Of a stretch of DNA of 23,044 bases, positions 22,935-23,044 are shown piece after piece (the stretch's first letter is position 1; each line of letters starts with the position of its first letter). The position numbers were made by a program, and so were the translations under genes. Source of the stretch: JBCBXA01 sp039816825. GTDB lineage: Bacteria; Pseudomonadota; Alphaproteobacteria; Rhizobiales; Rhizobiaceae. The DNA lies in the NCBI GenBank assembly GCA_039816825.1, contig JBCBXA010000042.1:1-23044 (forward strand), in the 5' to 3' direction. Below the pieces are notes generated by a model that saw only the letters and a program-made list of their open reading frames with translations, was not told the origin of the DNA and searched no databases.

Positions 22935-23044
22935 GAAATTCGCCCAACCACAACAAAGCCGAGGGGTCGGAAAACAGGGCGGATGTAAACCGCGCCTCAG
23001 CTGCACTTCGAAGCATACTTGTTCGGCGACGTGGCCAAAATCAG

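Overview
This window looks like the chromosome of an alphaproteobacterium, most likely Hyphomicrobiales (Rhizobiales) or a near relative, and plausibly marine. The evidence is gene content and order. The run htpX, rsmB, heparinase II/III-like, purH is typical of that group. So are a DUF1674 (SDHAF4-type) protein, an IspZ/YciB septation protein, and the alphaproteobacterial Mic60 (COG4223) gene fused by a 4-base overlap to hemY. The TRAP transporter fits a marine or carboxylate-using lifestyle. Taxonomy below order level is not supported. No transposase, integrase, prophage gene or CRISPR array was seen.

Layout. (1) Positions 1-6474, minus strand: htpX, rsmB (TTG start overlapping the htpX stop), a heparinase-like gene, purH, and the first codons of an SbtA-like permease cut by the window edge. 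This housekeeping run covers membrane proteolysis, 16S rRNA methylation and purine synthesis. (2) Positions 6475-7765, plus strand: DUF1674/SDHAF4, a small membrane protein and a secreted thermonuclease. The shared htpX/DUF1674 promoter region carries four phased GCAAC half-sites. The thermonuclease leader has two near-palindromes exactly 20 bp apart. (3) Positions 7793-7971, minus strand: a compact unit made of a 22-codon ORF and a good intrinsic terminator. Its ribosome-binding site is complementary to 16 nt of the 16S rRNA 3' end. This is the least ordinary object in the window. (4) Positions 8103-13116, plus strand: ispZ, a GNAT acetyltransferase, Mic60 and HemY.

(5) Positions 13109-18364, minus strand: a five-gene catabolic/transport operon running FAD amine/amino-acid oxidoreductase, DctP, DctQ, DctM, then a BASS-like permease. 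A terminator-like hairpin lies between dctP and dctQ and probably sets the excess of binding protein over membrane subunits. The likely logic is TRAP import of an amino-acid-like carboxylate and its oxidation by the DadA-like enzyme. (6) Position 18444: tRNA-Thr(CGT), followed by an unexplained nested inverted repeat. (7) Positions 18639-22934: accessory-looking genes in two LysR-controlled modules. One is GcvA-like LysR divergent from an EamA permease. The other is LysR divergent from a small four-helix membrane protein plus a SAM methyltransferase. The second LysR gene appears to be leaderless, with an operator-like palindrome across its promoter.

All calls rest on reading the sequence and recalled family motifs; no search was run. 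Several starts (rsmB, ispZ, EamA) are uncertain and are marked so.
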